Below the pieces are notes generated by a model that saw only the letters and a program-made list of their open reading frames with translations, was not told the origin of the DNA and ran no database searches. Shown here one piece after another: positions 33,870 to 43,612 of a stretch of 64,000 bases of DNA; positions within the stretch are counted from its first letter, which is position 1, and each line of letters starts with the position of its first letter. Origin of the DNA: Parasphingorhabdus sp. (GTDB lineage Bacteria; Pseudomonadota; Alphaproteobacteria; Sphingomonadales; Sphingomonadaceae); contig JAUCYS010000014.1 of assembly GCA_030373505.1 (NCBI GenBank), positions 1-64,000 on the forward strand, in the 5' to 3' direction. Made by a program: the position numbers and the translations under genes.

Positions 33870-35266
33870 GATTGGACCGCAGCGACAATATCCCGGGTAA
33901 AGGCTTCAATATCGAACCGGTTTTCGCTGCTGTCATAGCCGCGCCGGACGATGACCATGTCCAGCGAGGGGATGATCACCAGATATTGTCCGCGATTGCC
34001 AAAACCGGCAAATGTATCTTTTGGTGTGCCCTCCGACTGATTCATCAGCCAGAAGGTCGCACCATAGCCGAACTTGCCTTCTTGCGGCTGCGGGCCGGAA
34101 GGGGTGCTGACATATTCCCGCCAATTTTCCGGCAGCATCTGCTCGCCGTTCCACTGGCCGTTGTTCAGATAAAGCATGCCCAGACGACCGAGATCACGCG
34201 CCGTGGTCCAGACCTGGCTAGAAAGGATATAATGGCCCTGCCAGTCGGTCTCGGCATAGGTTCGCGTCATGCCCAGCTTCTGAAAGAAACCATAGGGATC
34301 GAAGCCATGCTTCTCAGGCAGTGCCTTTCCGTCGCTATTCTGATGCTCAGGATATTGCGCCTGCGTCGCCAGCACCGAGAGCAGAATATCATTATTGGCG
34401 TAGCGAAAGCGGGTACCCGGCCGGTAGAGCAGGGGCCAGCTGGTGGCTCGCTGCGATACGCTGGCGCCGCCCATATAGACCGGATCGGTGCGATTGCCTG
34501 CGGTATCGCTGATCAGCCCGCTGCTCATCCGCATCAGCTGGTCGATGGTGAGCGCTGCCCGGGGATCGCCGGTTTTCTGCCATTCGGCTATTTTGGCCGG
34601 CGCATGGATATCGACCATCTCCTGCTGTACGGAATGACCGATCAGCGTCCCCGCGATCGACTTTGCGACCGACCAGGTCCGTTGCGCCGTATGGAGGTCA
34701 TGGCCCGGCTTGTATTTTTCCGCCTGAATCTGGCCATTTCTGATCACCATCAGGGCGCTGGTTTTGCCACCATAGGTTTTGGATTCGAAGGCACGTTCGG
34801 CAGCGGTCGTCAACGCCGCGGACCGGCTCGCTTCCGGGGCAACAGCGTTCTGGTCGCCCATGGGCCAGGGCCGGTCATCGGAAAGTTCGCGAGGGACGAC
34901 GGGCGTCTGGGCCGCTGCCCGATCCAACCCAATCGGCATCGCGGTGCATCCGGTCTTATGATTCCAGACGGCAATACGCGGCGGCGCATCATCGGCAAAG
35001 CGGACGCTGACTTGTCGTGCGGTCTCGTCCACTTCCTCCGCCAGCGCAGGAACGATGTCCGCAATCCGGTCATAGATTCCGGTCAGCTCGTCCGCCTTGA
35101 TATCGGCCAGAGTCTTGCCGCCGTTCCACAGGCCGGAGCAGATGAACTGGGCTTTGTAACCCGCCGCCAGCGCGCGGTCGTAGCGCGCCGCTTCCTCATC
35201 CTGGGCGAAGGCACCTGTCGAAAATAATGCAGCGATGGCGCAAATACTAACCAGTTTTTTTTGCAC
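33866..35266 (-). CDS. Secreted serine hydrolase of the beta-lactamase/DD-peptidase fold
   Basis: A 466-aa exported protein. GTG at 35266 is chosen because GGGAGAA lies just upstream and a signal peptide (QKKLVSICAIAALFSTGAFA) follows; the frame is open further left but only inside rarA. The class C-like catalytic set is visible: SVAK (nucleophile Ser and Lys), YAN as the second motif, and a GFGNRGQ stretch in place of KTG. Related proteins are esterases or DD-peptidases of unknown substrate. The 3' end of rarA overlaps this start by 20 bp. Confidence 0.82.
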   Translation of the reverse strand: MQKKLVSICAIAALFSTGAFAQDEEAARYDRALAAGYKAQFICSGLWNGGKTLADIKADELTGIYDRIADIVPALAEEVDETARQVSVRFADDAPPRIAVWNHKTGCTAMPIGLDRAAAQTPVVPRELSDDRPWPMGDQNAVAPEASRSAALTTAAERAFESKTYGGKTSALMVIRNGQIQAEKYKPGHDLHTAQRTWSVAKSIAGTLIGHSVQQEMVDIHAPAKIAEWQKTGDPRAALTIDQLMRMSSGLISDTAGNRTDPVYMGGASVSQRATSWPLLYRPGTRFRYANNDILLSVLATQAQYPEHQNSDGKALPEKHGFDPYGFFQKLGMTRTYAETDWQGHYILSSQVWTTARDLGRLGMLYLNNGQWNGEQMLPENWREYVSTPSGPQPQEGKFGYGATFWLMNQSEGTPKDTFAGFGNRGQYLVIIPSLDMVIVRRGYDSSENRFDIEAFTRDIVAAVQS

Positions 35267-36566
35267 GCAAATTCTCCCAATAATCGAGCCGCTCGCGGAT
35301 TTTGTGCTCGAAGCCCCGGTCCACCGGCTGATAGAATTTTTCCGGCTCCATATCCTCCGGCCAATAGTTGTCGCCGGAGAACCCCTCTTCGCTCTCATGA
35401 TCGTAGCTGTAGCCGGACCCGTAACCAATATCTTTCATCAGCTTGGTCGGGGCGTTCAGAATATTCTGCGGCGGCTGCAGTGAGCCGGTCTGTCTCGCCG
35501 ATTTCCAGGCCTGTTTCTGCGCCTTGTAGGCGGCGTTCGATTTGGGCGCGGTCGCGCAATAGAGGCAGGCCTGGACGATCGCCAGCTCGCCTTCGGGGCT
35601 GCCCAGAAACTCATAGGCGTCTTTCGCCGCGAGCGCCTGGATCAGCGCCTGCGGGTCGGCCAGACCGATGTCCTCGCTGGCAAAGCGGACGATCCGGCGA
35701 AGGACATAGAGCGGCTCTTCTCCCGCGACCAGCATCCGGGCAAGATAGTAAAGCGATGCCTGCGGATCGGATCCGCGCAGCGCCTTATGTAGCGCGGAAA
35801 TCAGATTATAATGACCTTCCCGATCCTTGTCATAGACCGGCATCCTGCGGTGCAGCGTTTTTGCCAGCTCGGCTGGATCCAGCGGCTCAGCAATATCCAG
35901 GGAGAACAGGGTTTCGGCCTGGTTGAGCAGAAAACGCCCATCGCCATCCGCGCTGGCAATCAGTGCCTCTCTCGCGTCGGCGGTGAGCGGAAGCCGCTTG
36001 TCTTCCAGTGCTTCTGCGCGTTGCAGCAACTGGTCCAGGGCATTGCTGTCGAGCCGGTTCAGAATCAGCACCTGGGTCCGGCTGAGCAGAGCGGCATTCA
36101 GCTCGAAAGACGGATTCTCTGTCGTGGCGCCAACCAGTACTACCGTGCCCCGCTCGACATAAGGCAGGAAACTGTCCTGCTGTGACCGATTGAAACGGTG
36201 AATCTCGTCGACAAACAGCAGCGTCGCCTTGCCGGACTGGAACCGCATCTCGGCCTCGGCAAAAACTTTCTTGAGATCTGCAACGCCGGAAAAAACCGCC
36301 GATATCGCCTTGAAATGCAATTCCGTTTGATCGGCAAGCAGCCGCGCGAGGCTGGTCTTGCCCGTCCCCGGTGGCCCCCAGAGAATGATCGAGGACAGTC
36401 TTCCGGCGGCGACCATGCGGCCGATGGTGCCTTCGGGGCCGACCAGATGGTCCTGGCCCACGATATCGCCCAGCTGCCGGGGTCGCAAGCGGTCGGCCAG
36501 CGGCGCGTTGGGCATGTTCCCGGAGCCGCTCTGCTGACCTTCCTCGTCATCAAACAGGCCAGTCAT
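35247..36566 (-). CDS. rarA: Replication-associated recombination protein A (RarA/MgsA)
   Basis: A 439-aa AAA+ ATPase acting at stalled replication forks. N-terminal PLADRLRPRQLGDIVGQDHL, Walker A GPPGTGKTS (about 64-72), Walker B LLFVDEIHRFN, sensor VLVGATTENPSF, and the C-terminal clamp-loader-like region with ALRGSDPQASLYYLARML and a DNPTKLM-like NAPTKLMKDIGYG. Full length. It lies 2 bp after the glycosyltransferase gene and overlaps the hydrolase gene, within a tight leftward run of genes. Confidence 0.95.
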   Translation of the reverse strand: MTGLFDDEEGQQSGSGNMPNAPLADRLRPRQLGDIVGQDHLVGPEGTIGRMVAAGRLSSIILWGPPGTGKTSLARLLADQTELHFKAISAVFSGVADLKKVFAEAEMRFQSGKATLLFVDEIHRFNRSQQDSFLPYVERGTVVLVGATTENPSFELNAALLSRTQVLILNRLDSNALDQLLQRAEALEDKRLPLTADAREALIASADGDGRFLLNQAETLFSLDIAEPLDPAELAKTLHRRMPVYDKDREGHYNLISALHKALRGSDPQASLYYLARMLVAGEEPLYVLRRIVRFASEDIGLADPQALIQALAAKDAYEFLGSPEGELAIVQACLYCATAPKSNAAYKAQKQAWKSARQTGSLQPPQNILNAPTKLMKDIGYGSGYSYDHESEEGFSGDNYWPEDMEPEKFYQPVDRGFEHKIRERLDYWENLRAKKTG

Positions 36567-36568
36567 GG

Positions 36569-37750
36569 CTAGCGGACGGCAATCTGCTGGATGGGGCCAT
36601 GTCCGGCCTGCCGCTGACGGACCAGTCGCATATAGGTCTGGGCCACAGCATTGTTGATCTGATCCCAGCTATATTCTTCGGCGCGCTTTTCCCCGGCGGA
36701 ACCATGGGCATGGCGCAGCTCCAGATCTTCGCAATAGAGTTGCAGGGCATCGGCAAATCCCCGGACCGCGCCCGGGTTGATCAGCTTGCCGGAAACATCA
36801 TCCTTGACAAGGCTCTGGCTACCCGTCGCCTTGGCCGCCACGACCGGCAAGCCGCAGGCCATGGCTTCCAGCGTTACATTGCCGAATGTCTCGGTGATCG
36901 AGGGATTGAACAGCATATCCATGCTCGCAACGGCGCGGCCGAGATCGCTTCCCTGCTGGAAACCGGCAAAAATGGCATCCGGGATTCGATCCTGGAACCA
37001 CTGCTGCGCCGGGCCTTCGCCGATCACCAGCACCCTGTGCGAAACCTTGCGCCGCTTGAGCTCGTCGATGGCGTCAGAAAAGACATCGAGTCCTTTCTCC
37101 ATCACCAGCCGCCCCAGAAAACCGATAACCGGCTCGTCATCGGCAATTCCCAGCGCCTGGCGCCATTGCAGGTCACGGCGACCGGAATTGAAAATCTCGC
37201 GGTCCACACCGCGCGACCAGATGCCGACATCATAATTCATCCGCTGGTCGCGCAAAACCTGGGCCATTGATTCCGACGGTGCCACCAGCGCGTCGCAACG
37301 ACGGTAAAGCCGCCGCAATATCGCCTCGATGACCGGCTCCAGAAAGGCCAGATTATAATAGCGGGGATAGGTTTCAAAACGGGTGTGGACCGAAGCAAGC
37401 ACCGGGATATTCTGGCTGCGGGCCCAGGACACCATCTTGTGTCCGACCCGGTCGGGGCTTGATATCTGCATGATATTCGGATTGAATCGCTGGAGGTCCC
37501 TGCGCACGTCACCGGAAATGCGGGTGGGAAAGCGATATTCTCCGCGTCCGGGAAAGGCGACCGACGGCACGCTGATCAGATCACCGGTTGGCTCGAACGC
37601 GGGTGTATCGGTTGTGGGAGAATAGACGCGAACGGCCGCTCCCTGACGCAGCAGATAGTCCACCAGCCGGTTGAGCGCCTGGTTGGCGCCATCGCGCACA
37701 AAATTATAGTTACCACTGTAGAGGGCGATGCGAAGGTCACTGATTTCCAT
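36569..37750 (-). CDS. GT4-family glycosyltransferase
   Basis: A 393-aa GT-B glycosyltransferase. N-half Rossmann domain starts RIALYSGNYNFVRDGANQ and contains ASVHTRFETYPRYY; C-half has IGFLGRLVMEKGLDVF (donor-binding) and the EX7E motif in PSITETFGNVTLEAMACGLPVVA. The overall pattern resembles GDP-mannose-dependent alpha-mannosyltransferases and SQD2-like enzymes that modify phosphatidylinositol or glycolipids; the exact donor and acceptor cannot be told. It acts at the cytoplasmic face of the membrane. Confidence 0.88.
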   Translation of the reverse strand: MEISDLRIALYSGNYNFVRDGANQALNRLVDYLLRQGAAVRVYSPTTDTPAFEPTGDLISVPSVAFPGRGEYRFPTRISGDVRRDLQRFNPNIMQISSPDRVGHKMVSWARSQNIPVLASVHTRFETYPRYYNLAFLEPVIEAILRRLYRRCDALVAPSESMAQVLRDQRMNYDVGIWSRGVDREIFNSGRRDLQWRQALGIADDEPVIGFLGRLVMEKGLDVFSDAIDELKRRKVSHRVLVIGEGPAQQWFQDRIPDAIFAGFQQGSDLGRAVASMDMLFNPSITETFGNVTLEAMACGLPVVAAKATGSQSLVKDDVSGKLINPGAVRGFADALQLYCEDLELRHAHGSAGEKRAEEYSWDQINNAVAQTYMRLVRQRQAGHGPIQQIAVR

Positions 37751-37815
37751 GGAAAAGCTTCAAGCATAGTCAGGAGAGAATTGCCATTGGGAACTTGCTT
37801 CGCTAGCAGGACGAA

Positions 37816-38469
37816 ATGATCCGGACCCGCCTTGATCAGGTGCTGACAGGCACGCCGAAACCTTTTCGCGACGGTGGCGAAATGAGTGCGATTGCCAAAA
37901 TCGCCACGGATGGCCCCCTGATGCTCGGTTTCCTCGGCCTGGAGGGAAATCAAGTCGCTGATCCGGTTCATCACGGCGGACCCGACAAGGCCGTCCATCT
38001 CTATCCGGTGGAACATTATGCCTATTGGCGGGATCGATATCCGGATGTGTCGGTGCTGCACCAGCCAGGTGCCTTCGGGGAAAATTTCAGTTGTGAACAT
38101 ATGACCGAATCCGAACTTTGCCTTGGCGATATTTTCCGGGTCGGTGAGGCCTTGATCCAGTGCAGTCATGCCCGTCAGCCGTGCTGGAAACTGAACCATC
38201 ATTTTGGCAAGCCCGATGTGCTGAAAACCGTCATCAAGACCGCCAAGTCCGGCAGCTATTTTCGGGTGTTGGAAGAAGGTCGCGTGCAGGCGGGAGACGA
38301 GATGGTTCAGCAGGACCGCCCGCTGCCGGACTGGCCATTGCAACGGCTGTTCAGCCTCATCATTGCCGGCCAGCACAAGGGGCAGGGTGCCGCGCTCAGG
38401 GTGCTTTCAGAAAATCCGCTGCTCGCGGACACCTGGCGGGTCCGGGCCGCTCGACTGGCGGATGCCTGA
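37816..38469 (+). CDS. MOSC-domain protein (YiiM-like)
   Basis: A 217-aa protein with the MOSC fold: FLGLEGNQVADPVHHGGPDKAVHLYP (early conserved block), GAFGENF, and the molybdenum-cofactor Cys in CSHARQPCWKL (about 116-126). In YiiM this domain carries Moco and reduces N-hydroxylated bases such as 6-hydroxylaminopurine. The moaD/moaE genes further right show the cell can make molybdopterin. It lies divergent from the glycosyltransferase gene and convergent with corC, 5 bp apart. Confidence 0.85.
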   Translation: MIRTRLDQVLTGTPKPFRDGGEMSAIAKIATDGPLMLGFLGLEGNQVADPVHHGGPDKAVHLYPVEHYAYWRDRYPDVSVLHQPGAFGENFSCEHMTESELCLGDIFRVGEALIQCSHARQPCWKLNHHFGKPDVLKTVIKTAKSGSYFRVLEEGRVQAGDEMVQQDRPLPDWPLQRLFSLIIAGQHKGQGAALRVLSENPLLADTWRVRAARLADA

Positions 38470-38474
38470 CGGCG

Positions 38475-39413
38475 CTATTCGCTGTGCTTTTTGATCGGCG
38501 GGTGCAGGCGCAAGCGGGTAACCCGCCGATCGTCGGCTTCGGTAATTTCTAATATCCAGCCGCTCGGATGTTCCAGCCGCTCACCGACCGTCGGAATATG
38601 CCCGGCCAGCACGAAGGACAGGCCGCCGATCGTGTCGACATCCTCGTCAATCTCTTCCAGCGCCGGGTCGATCATGTCGCCGACATCATCCAGTTCCGCG
38701 CGCGCATCCGCCTCCCAAATACCATCGTCAAGTTGGACCAGCAGCGGGACAGGCTCGTCATCATGCTCGTCCTCGATCTCGCCGGTAATTTCCTCGACAA
38801 TATCTTCGATCGTGACCAGGCCCTCTGTGCCGTTATATTCGTCGAAAATGATCGCGAGATGAATCCGCGTCGCGCGCATTTCTGCGAGCAGATCCAGCAC
38901 GCCCATGGATTCCGGGACAAAGCGGGGCTGCCGGAGGAACGGGGTGATATCATCCGGAAACGGGCCGCCCTTGGCGACGATCGCAAAAATATCCTTGATG
39001 TGGATCATGCCGATAATATTGTCGAGATTCTCTCGGTAGACCGGGATGCGACTGTGGCCGTGTTCGGAAAAAATATCGACGAAATCGCTGAACGGGGAGC
39101 TTACCTCGATGGCGATGATATCCGCACGGGGCACCGCAATATCGTCGACCCGATGTTCGCTGAAATGCAGCATGTTCCGCAGCATTTCGAGCTCCAGCGA
39201 TGATATGTCCGCCTTGCCGTTGGGATCGGATTCCGCATCGCTTTCATGATCATCGATGACTTCCTCGATCTGCGCACGCAGACTATGGTCATCCGTGTTA
39301 CCGAACAGCAGAGCCTTCAGGCTCCGCCATATTCGCCCGGGTTCTTCTTCTTCCCTGTTCTGGCTGCTGCTGCGCGTCGTGCTGGAGCCACTGTCATTTT
39401 CAACGTCGGTCAT
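38475..39413 (-). CDS. corC: CorC-like CBS/transporter-associated domain protein
   Basis: A 312-aa cytoplasmic protein of the CorC/HlyC branch lacking the DUF21 membrane domain. Two CBS motifs (VPRADIIAIEVSSPFSDF..., then MGVLDLLAEMRATRIHLAIIFDEYNGTEGLVTIEDIVEEITGEI) are followed by the CorC_HlyC C-terminal domain with DTIGGLSFVLAGHIP. It lies in the corC-ybeY-phoH-miaB order common to proteobacteria (12 bp after ybeY). In Salmonella CorC was linked to Mg/Co efflux, but in this genomic setting the role may be broader. Confidence 0.88.
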   Translation of the reverse strand: MTDVENDSGSSTTRSSSQNREEEEPGRIWRSLKALLFGNTDDHSLRAQIEEVIDDHESDAESDPNGKADISSLELEMLRNMLHFSEHRVDDIAVPRADIIAIEVSSPFSDFVDIFSEHGHSRIPVYRENLDNIIGMIHIKDIFAIVAKGGPFPDDITPFLRQPRFVPESMGVLDLLAEMRATRIHLAIIFDEYNGTEGLVTIEDIVEEITGEIEDEHDDEPVPLLVQLDDGIWEADARAELDDVGDMIDPALEEIDEDVDTIGGLSFVLAGHIPTVGERLEHPSGWILEITEADDRRVTRLRLHPPIKKHSE

Positions 39414-39425
39414 TCTGGTTATTGA

Positions 39426-39941
39426 TTACCTGTTTTGCGCTTGTTCTGCATATGGATTGGCAATGCCTAGCGTTGCCAATGCGTTGATTTCGCAATTTTC
39501 CATCAACCCTGCTTCTATCTCGTTTTCGTGATCATATCCTAGCAAATGCAGGGACCCGTGCACAACCAAATGTGAAACATGATCGCGAAAGGCGATATTC
39601 TTGGCAGACGCTTCCGCCCGACAGGTCTCATAGGCCAGGATGACATCCCCGAGCAGAGCCTCTCCGTCATCGGTATTGGCAAGCGTTTCCAGCAGATCTG
39701 GCTGGATCTGGGGAAAGGACAGGACATTTGTCGGCTTGTCCTTGCCGCGATAGGCCTTGTTCAGCGAATGAACTTCGCTGTCATCGGACAGTTTGACGCT
39801 CAATTCGAGCACGAAATTGCGGGACAGCAGATCTGCATGGGAGGACGCGCCGATCGCTGCTTTGGCCGCGCGCGCCGCCAAATCCGTCCAGTCCTCATCA
39901 TTCTCCCATTCGGAAGAAGCGTTCAGTTCAGTCTGGAGCAT
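39426..39941 (-). CDS. ybeY: Endoribonuclease YbeY (rRNA maturation factor)
   Basis: A 171-aa zinc-dependent RNase for 16S rRNA 3'-end processing and ribosome quality control. The signature LVVHGSLHLLGYDHE carries the three zinc-binding His in the H-x3-H-x5-H pattern; TNVLSFPQ precedes it. ATG at 39941 has GAAGG 7-8 nt upstream and is preferred over ATG at 39953. The gene overlaps the phoH end by 14 bp. Alpha-proteobacterial YbeY often has this slightly longer N-terminus. Confidence 0.94.
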   Translation of the reverse strand: MLQTELNASSEWENDEDWTDLAARAAKAAIGASSHADLLSRNFVLELSVKLSDDSEVHSLNKAYRGKDKPTNVLSFPQIQPDLLETLANTDDGEALLGDVILAYETCRAEASAKNIAFRDHVSHLVVHGSLHLLGYDHENEIEAGLMENCEINALATLGIANPYAEQAQNR

Positions 39942-40959
39942 CTTTGCCTTCATAGGCTTCGACAATTTTTCCGACCAGCGGGTGGCGGACGACGTCGCTG
40001 GCGCCGAACTGCACCGAGCTGACTCCCTCGATCCCTTCCAGCTTGGAAACGGCGTCGGCCAGGCCGGACACGGCTTCCCTCGGCAGATCGACCTGTTTGG
40101 GGTCACCGCAGATCACCATCCGGCTGTTCATGCCGAAGCGGGTCAAGAACATCTTCATTTGCGCAGCCGTGGTATTTTGCGCTTCGTCGAGAATCACGAA
40201 TGCATCGGACAGGGTTCTGCCGCGCATGAAGGCGATCGGCGCGATTTCGATTTCGCCACTTTCGATCCGCCGTTCGACCTGCTCGGCAGGCAGCGTATCG
40301 TAAAGCGCGTCGTAGAGGGGGCGAAGAAACGGATCGACCTTTTCCTTGAGATCGCCCGGCAGAAAGCCGATTTTCTCGCCGGCCTCGACCGCCGGTCGCG
40401 ACAGGATCAGACGATCAACTGAGCCGCTGATCAGCTGCGAAACCGCTTGCGCTACCGCCAGATAGGTTTTGCCGGTACCTGCTGGCCCCAGCGCAAAAAT
40501 CATATCGTCGCGAGCCAGCGCTTCCATATAATGGGCCTGCCGGACCGAGCGGGGAAAAATTGTCTTCTTGCGGGTCCGGATCATCACCTTCGGCGCATCC
40601 GCGACATCATTTTTGTTGCCGCTATCGCCGGCGGTCGCCTGTTTGGCGACTTTTGCAATCCGGGGATCGGCGGCCATGGCGATAATCGCCTCGACCGCAC
40701 CATTGTCGATTTCCTGTCCCTGTTCCAGCCGGTTGTAGATTCCGGTCAGCACGTCGCGAGCCTGGGCGACAGCCTCTTCCTCGCCTTCGATCTTCAATTT
40801 TGTCCCGCGAGCCGCGATATAAACACCAAGCCGGTTTTCGATCGCAACGATATTGCGGTCATATTCACCAAACAGATCGCCCAGAATTTGCGGATCATCA
40901 AATTCCAGATCCGTTTTGACGAGCTTTCCAGTCGTTGCGGCTTTTGTTTTTTGGACCAT
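39928..40959 (-). CDS. phoH: PhoH-like ATPase (YbeZ)
   Basis: A 343-aa P-loop ATPase. Walker [13 protein letters not shown] (about 156-167), Walker [13 protein letters not shown], and [12 protein letters not shown]. The N-terminal part (about 20-100) has a KH-like stretch ([20 protein letters not shown]). It partners YbeY in RNA metabolism in several bacteria. The start at 40959 (MVQKTK) overlaps the miaB stop by one base (TGATG). Longer open frames upstream lie in miaB. Confidence 0.95.
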   Translation of the reverse strand: MVQKTKAATTGKLVKTDLEFDDPQILGDLFGEYDRNIVAIENRLGVYIAARGTKLKIEGEEEAVAQARDVLTGIYNRLEQGQEIDNGAVEAIIAMAADPRIAKVAKQATAGDSGNKNDVADAPKVMIRTRKKTIFPRSVRQAHYMEALARDDMIFALGPAGTGKTYLAVAQAVSQLISGSVDRLILSRPAVEAGEKIGFLPGDLKEKVDPFLRPLYDALYDTLPAEQVERRIESGEIEIAPIAFMRGRTLSDAFVILDEAQNTTAAQMKMFLTRFGMNSRMVICGDPKQVDLPREAVSGLADAVSKLEGIEGVSSVQFGASDVVRHPLVGKIVEAYEGKDAPD

Positions 40960-42296
40960 CAGGCAGCGAGTCTTTCTCTGATTTGACCGGTCAGGCTGTT
41001 CGGGCCGGCCTGGGTGACGTCGATTTCGACCAGATCGCCGATTTCCAGGTCGGGCGAAATGATATGGACTGATTGCAGCCACGGCGTCTTGCCGATCAAC
41101 TGGCCATCAAGCTTGCCCTTGCGTTCGAGCAGAATATCGGTGGTGCGGCCGACGGTCTGCTGGTTGAACGCATATTGCTGTTCGTTCAGCAGGGCTTGCA
41201 ATCGCTGCAGCCGTTCATCCATCACTTCCGGCGCGATCTGTTCGTCCATCCCGGCCGCGGGCGTACCCGGACGGGGCGAATATTTGAACGAGAAAGCCTG
41301 CGAATAATTGGCAGCGCGCACGATCTCCAGCGTTTCTTCGAAATCCTGATCGGTTTCGCCCGGGAAGCCGACGATGAAATCGCCCGAAAGCGCAATATCG
41401 GGCCGGACTTTCCGCATTTTGTCGAGAATGTCGAGATAGCTTCGGGCGCTGTGTGACCGGTTCATCGCCTTGAGCATGCGGTCGCTGCCGGATTGCACGG
41501 GCAGATGCAGAAAGGGCATCAGCGTGGCGACGTCGCCATGCGCGGCAATCAGGCCATCGGTCATGTCATTGGGGTGGCTGGTCATATAGCGGATGCGTTT
41601 TAGTCCCGGAATCCGGTCTAGCGCCCGGATCAGCCCGTCCAGTCCCTGCTGCTGGTCCCTGTCGTCCTCTCCGCTCCACGCGTTGACATTCTGGCCAAGC
41701 AGCGTGATTTCGCACGCACCGCCATCGACCAGCGCCTTGGCCTCGTCGACCAGGTCCGTCCACGGCCGCGAGATTTCCGCACCCCGGGTATAGGGAACGA
41801 CGCAATAGGTGCAGAATTTGTCACATCCCTCCTGCACCGTCAGGAAGGCGGTGGGCCGCGCCTGTTTGCCGCGCGACGGCAGCACATCGAATTTCGAGAC
41901 AGCGGGCATGTCGGTGTCAAGCGCCTTCTTGCCCGATTTGGCCACTTCCATCAGTTCCGGCAGACGGTGATAGGCCTGCGGGCCAACGACGATATCGACG
42001 CTCGGCGCGCGCCGGGAAATTTCCTTGCCTTCGGCCTGGGCCACGCAGCCGGCGACCGCGATCATCGGACTCGTGCCGTCTTTCCGGCGCAGCCGTCCGA
42101 TATCCGAATAGACCTTGTCGACCGCCTTCTCTCGGATGTGGCAGGTGTTGAGCACGACCAGATCGGCTTCCTCGCCCTCTTTGGCGGCGCTCATCCCCTG
42201 ATCGACAAGCAGTTCCGACATCCGCTCGCCGTCATAGACGTTCATCTGGCAGCCAAAGGATTTGATATGGAATTTCTTGAGATCAGACTGGGTCAT
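40959..42296 (-). CDS. miaB: tRNA-2-methylthio-N6-isopentenyladenosine synthase MiaB
   Basis: A 445-aa radical-SAM methylthiotransferase acting on A37 of tRNAs reading UNN codons. N-terminal UPF0004 domain with three cluster Cys (FGCQMNVYD, NTCHIREKA, VAGCVAQAEG), radical-SAM motif CDKFCTYC (CxxxCxxC) followed by VVPYTRG, and a C-terminal TRAM domain ending GQIRERLAA. Full length. First gene of the miaB-phoH-ybeY-corC run. Confidence 0.97.
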   Translation of the reverse strand: MTQSDLKKFHIKSFGCQMNVYDGERMSELLVDQGMSAAKEGEEADLVVLNTCHIREKAVDKVYSDIGRLRRKDGTSPMIAVAGCVAQAEGKEISRRAPSVDIVVGPQAYHRLPELMEVAKSGKKALDTDMPAVSKFDVLPSRGKQARPTAFLTVQEGCDKFCTYCVVPYTRGAEISRPWTDLVDEAKALVDGGACEITLLGQNVNAWSGEDDRDQQQGLDGLIRALDRIPGLKRIRYMTSHPNDMTDGLIAAHGDVATLMPFLHLPVQSGSDRMLKAMNRSHSARSYLDILDKMRKVRPDIALSGDFIVGFPGETDQDFEETLEIVRAANYSQAFSFKYSPRPGTPAAGMDEQIAPEVMDERLQRLQALLNEQQYAFNQQTVGRTTDILLERKGKLDGQLIGKTPWLQSVHIISPDLEIGDLVEIDVTQAGPNSLTGQIRERLAA

Positions 42297-42305
42297 AGAC
42301 CGCGC

Positions 42306-43052
42306 CTATACAATGGCTTTACCGCCCAGGGAAGCCGAAAGCGGTTTCGCTATTCTCCGCCGGGCCTCGGCGGCGATTTCTTTTCTGCCGGAATAGTGGG
42401 CTGGATCGAACGGATCTAGAAAATGGACTTCGACCAGAAAATTGCTCCGTCGGGTCAGTAGCCGCCATGCATTGGATGGCGCGCTTTCGTCGCCTGTCCA
42501 GCCGATCTCGAGGGCGTTCTCCCCGTAATTCAGGAAAATCGGCTGCACCATGATGCCCGGAGGCGGGAGTTCGAGGACCTTCAGCAGCGGCGCCTTGAAA
42601 GGCAGCAGGGTGGAGCCGTCGGTCGTGGTGCCTTCGGGAAAAATCGTGATCGCCCAGGTTTCTTCCAGCGCATCGCGCAGCTGGTTGATCTGCTCGGCCA
42701 CGCCCATCCGGTTGGAACGGGATATGAACACCGTATCGTTCAGCTTGCACAGCCAGCCGATGATCGGCCAGTTGCCGATTTCTTCCTTCGATACAAAGGC
42801 CGTTCCGCTGTGTCCGCCGAGAATGGCGATATCCACCCAGGACAGGTGGTTAGATATGAAGAATACATCCCGCCGGATCGGGGTTCCGATGATCTTGACT
42901 CGCGCGCCGCAGGCGAAGGCCGCGATCTTGAGGAATGTGCGGGGCCAGGGATTGGGCAGTCTCAGCAAGCGCCAGATATAATAGAGGGGGATGCAGACGA
43001 CCAAGGCCGTGAGCAGCAGCAGCATGCGCAATGCGAATCTTATATATCCCAT
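42306..43052 (-). CDS. plsC: 1-acyl-sn-glycerol-3-phosphate acyltransferase
   Basis: A 248-aa membrane-bound acyltransferase making phosphatidic acid from lysophosphatidic acid. An N-terminal TM segment (about 5-30) precedes the catalytic NHLSWVD (H-x4-D) and the substrate-binding FPEGTTTDG. The start at 43052 has GGAG 9-12 nt upstream; ATG at 43085 lacks this. It ends 9 bp before miaB begins, on the same strand, and starts 80 bp after fur. Confidence 0.9.
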   Translation of the reverse strand: MGYIRFALRMLLLLTALVVCIPLYYIWRLLRLPNPWPRTFLKIAAFACGARVKIIGTPIRRDVFFISNHLSWVDIAILGGHSGTAFVSKEEIGNWPIIGWLCKLNDTVFISRSNRMGVAEQINQLRDALEETWAITIFPEGTTTDGSTLLPFKAPLLKVLELPPPGIMVQPIFLNYGENALEIGWTGDESAPSNAWRLLTRRSNFLVEVHFLDPFDPAHYSGRKEIAAEARRRIAKPLSASLGGKAIV

Positions 43053-43131
43053 CGGCGTTGCTCCGTCCCATAATCGATAGGCCATTGGATGGGTGTCACA
43101 AGGCCGTGCATCCGGGTCGGGATAAGGCACT

Positions 43132-43554
43132 TCAGCTTTTTCTGGCGAGAGATACGCCATATAGCTCCATGCGGTGATCGACCAAGCGGTAGCCCAGTTT
43201 TTCGGCAATCTGCTTTTGCAGAGCTTCCAGTTCCGGATCGACAAACTCTATTACTTTACCGGTTTCCACGTCGATCAGATGATCATGGTGGGACTCCGGA
43301 ACGGCTTCATAGCGCGCGCGACCATCGCCAAAATCGTGACGGTCCAGAATGCCGGCTTCCTCGAACAGGCGAACCGTTCGGTAGACGGTTGCGATCGAGA
43401 TGCGCGAATCGACGGCAGCGGCCCGTTCGTGCAGGGTCTCCACATCGGGATGATCTTCGGCATCGGAAATGACACGCGCAATCACTCGACGCTGGTCGGT
43501 GATGCGCAGCCCTTTTTCGGCGCATAATGCTTCAAGATCAATTTTCTGCGGCAT
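43132..43554 (-). CDS. fur: Ferric uptake regulator Fur
   Basis: A 140-aa Fur-family repressor. Winged helix with RITDQRRVIARVI and SIATVYRTVRLFEEAGIL, then the metal-binding segment ESHHDHLIDVETGKVIEFVDPELE. The CxxC zinc pairs of E. coli Fur are missing, as in many alphaproteobacterial Fur proteins; the HHDH cluster is kept. Iron-dependent control of genes such as the TonB receptors is likely from family knowledge. It precedes plsC on the same strand. Confidence 0.92.
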   Translation of the reverse strand: MPQKIDLEALCAEKGLRITDQRRVIARVISDAEDHPDVETLHERAAAVDSRISIATVYRTVRLFEEAGILDRHDFGDGRARYEAVPESHHDHLIDVETGKVIEFVDPELEALQKQIAEKLGYRLVDHRMELYGVSLARKS

Positions 43555-43612
43555 GGAACCCTTCCGTTACACTGGCTGGGACTCTATGCGGCATGGCGGA
43601 TATTGCAAAGGG

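Noticed and set aside
35267..35428. N-terminal extension of the serine hydrolase
   Set aside because: It is entirely inside rarA on the same strand in another frame; GTG at 35266 has a ribosome-binding site and a signal peptide.
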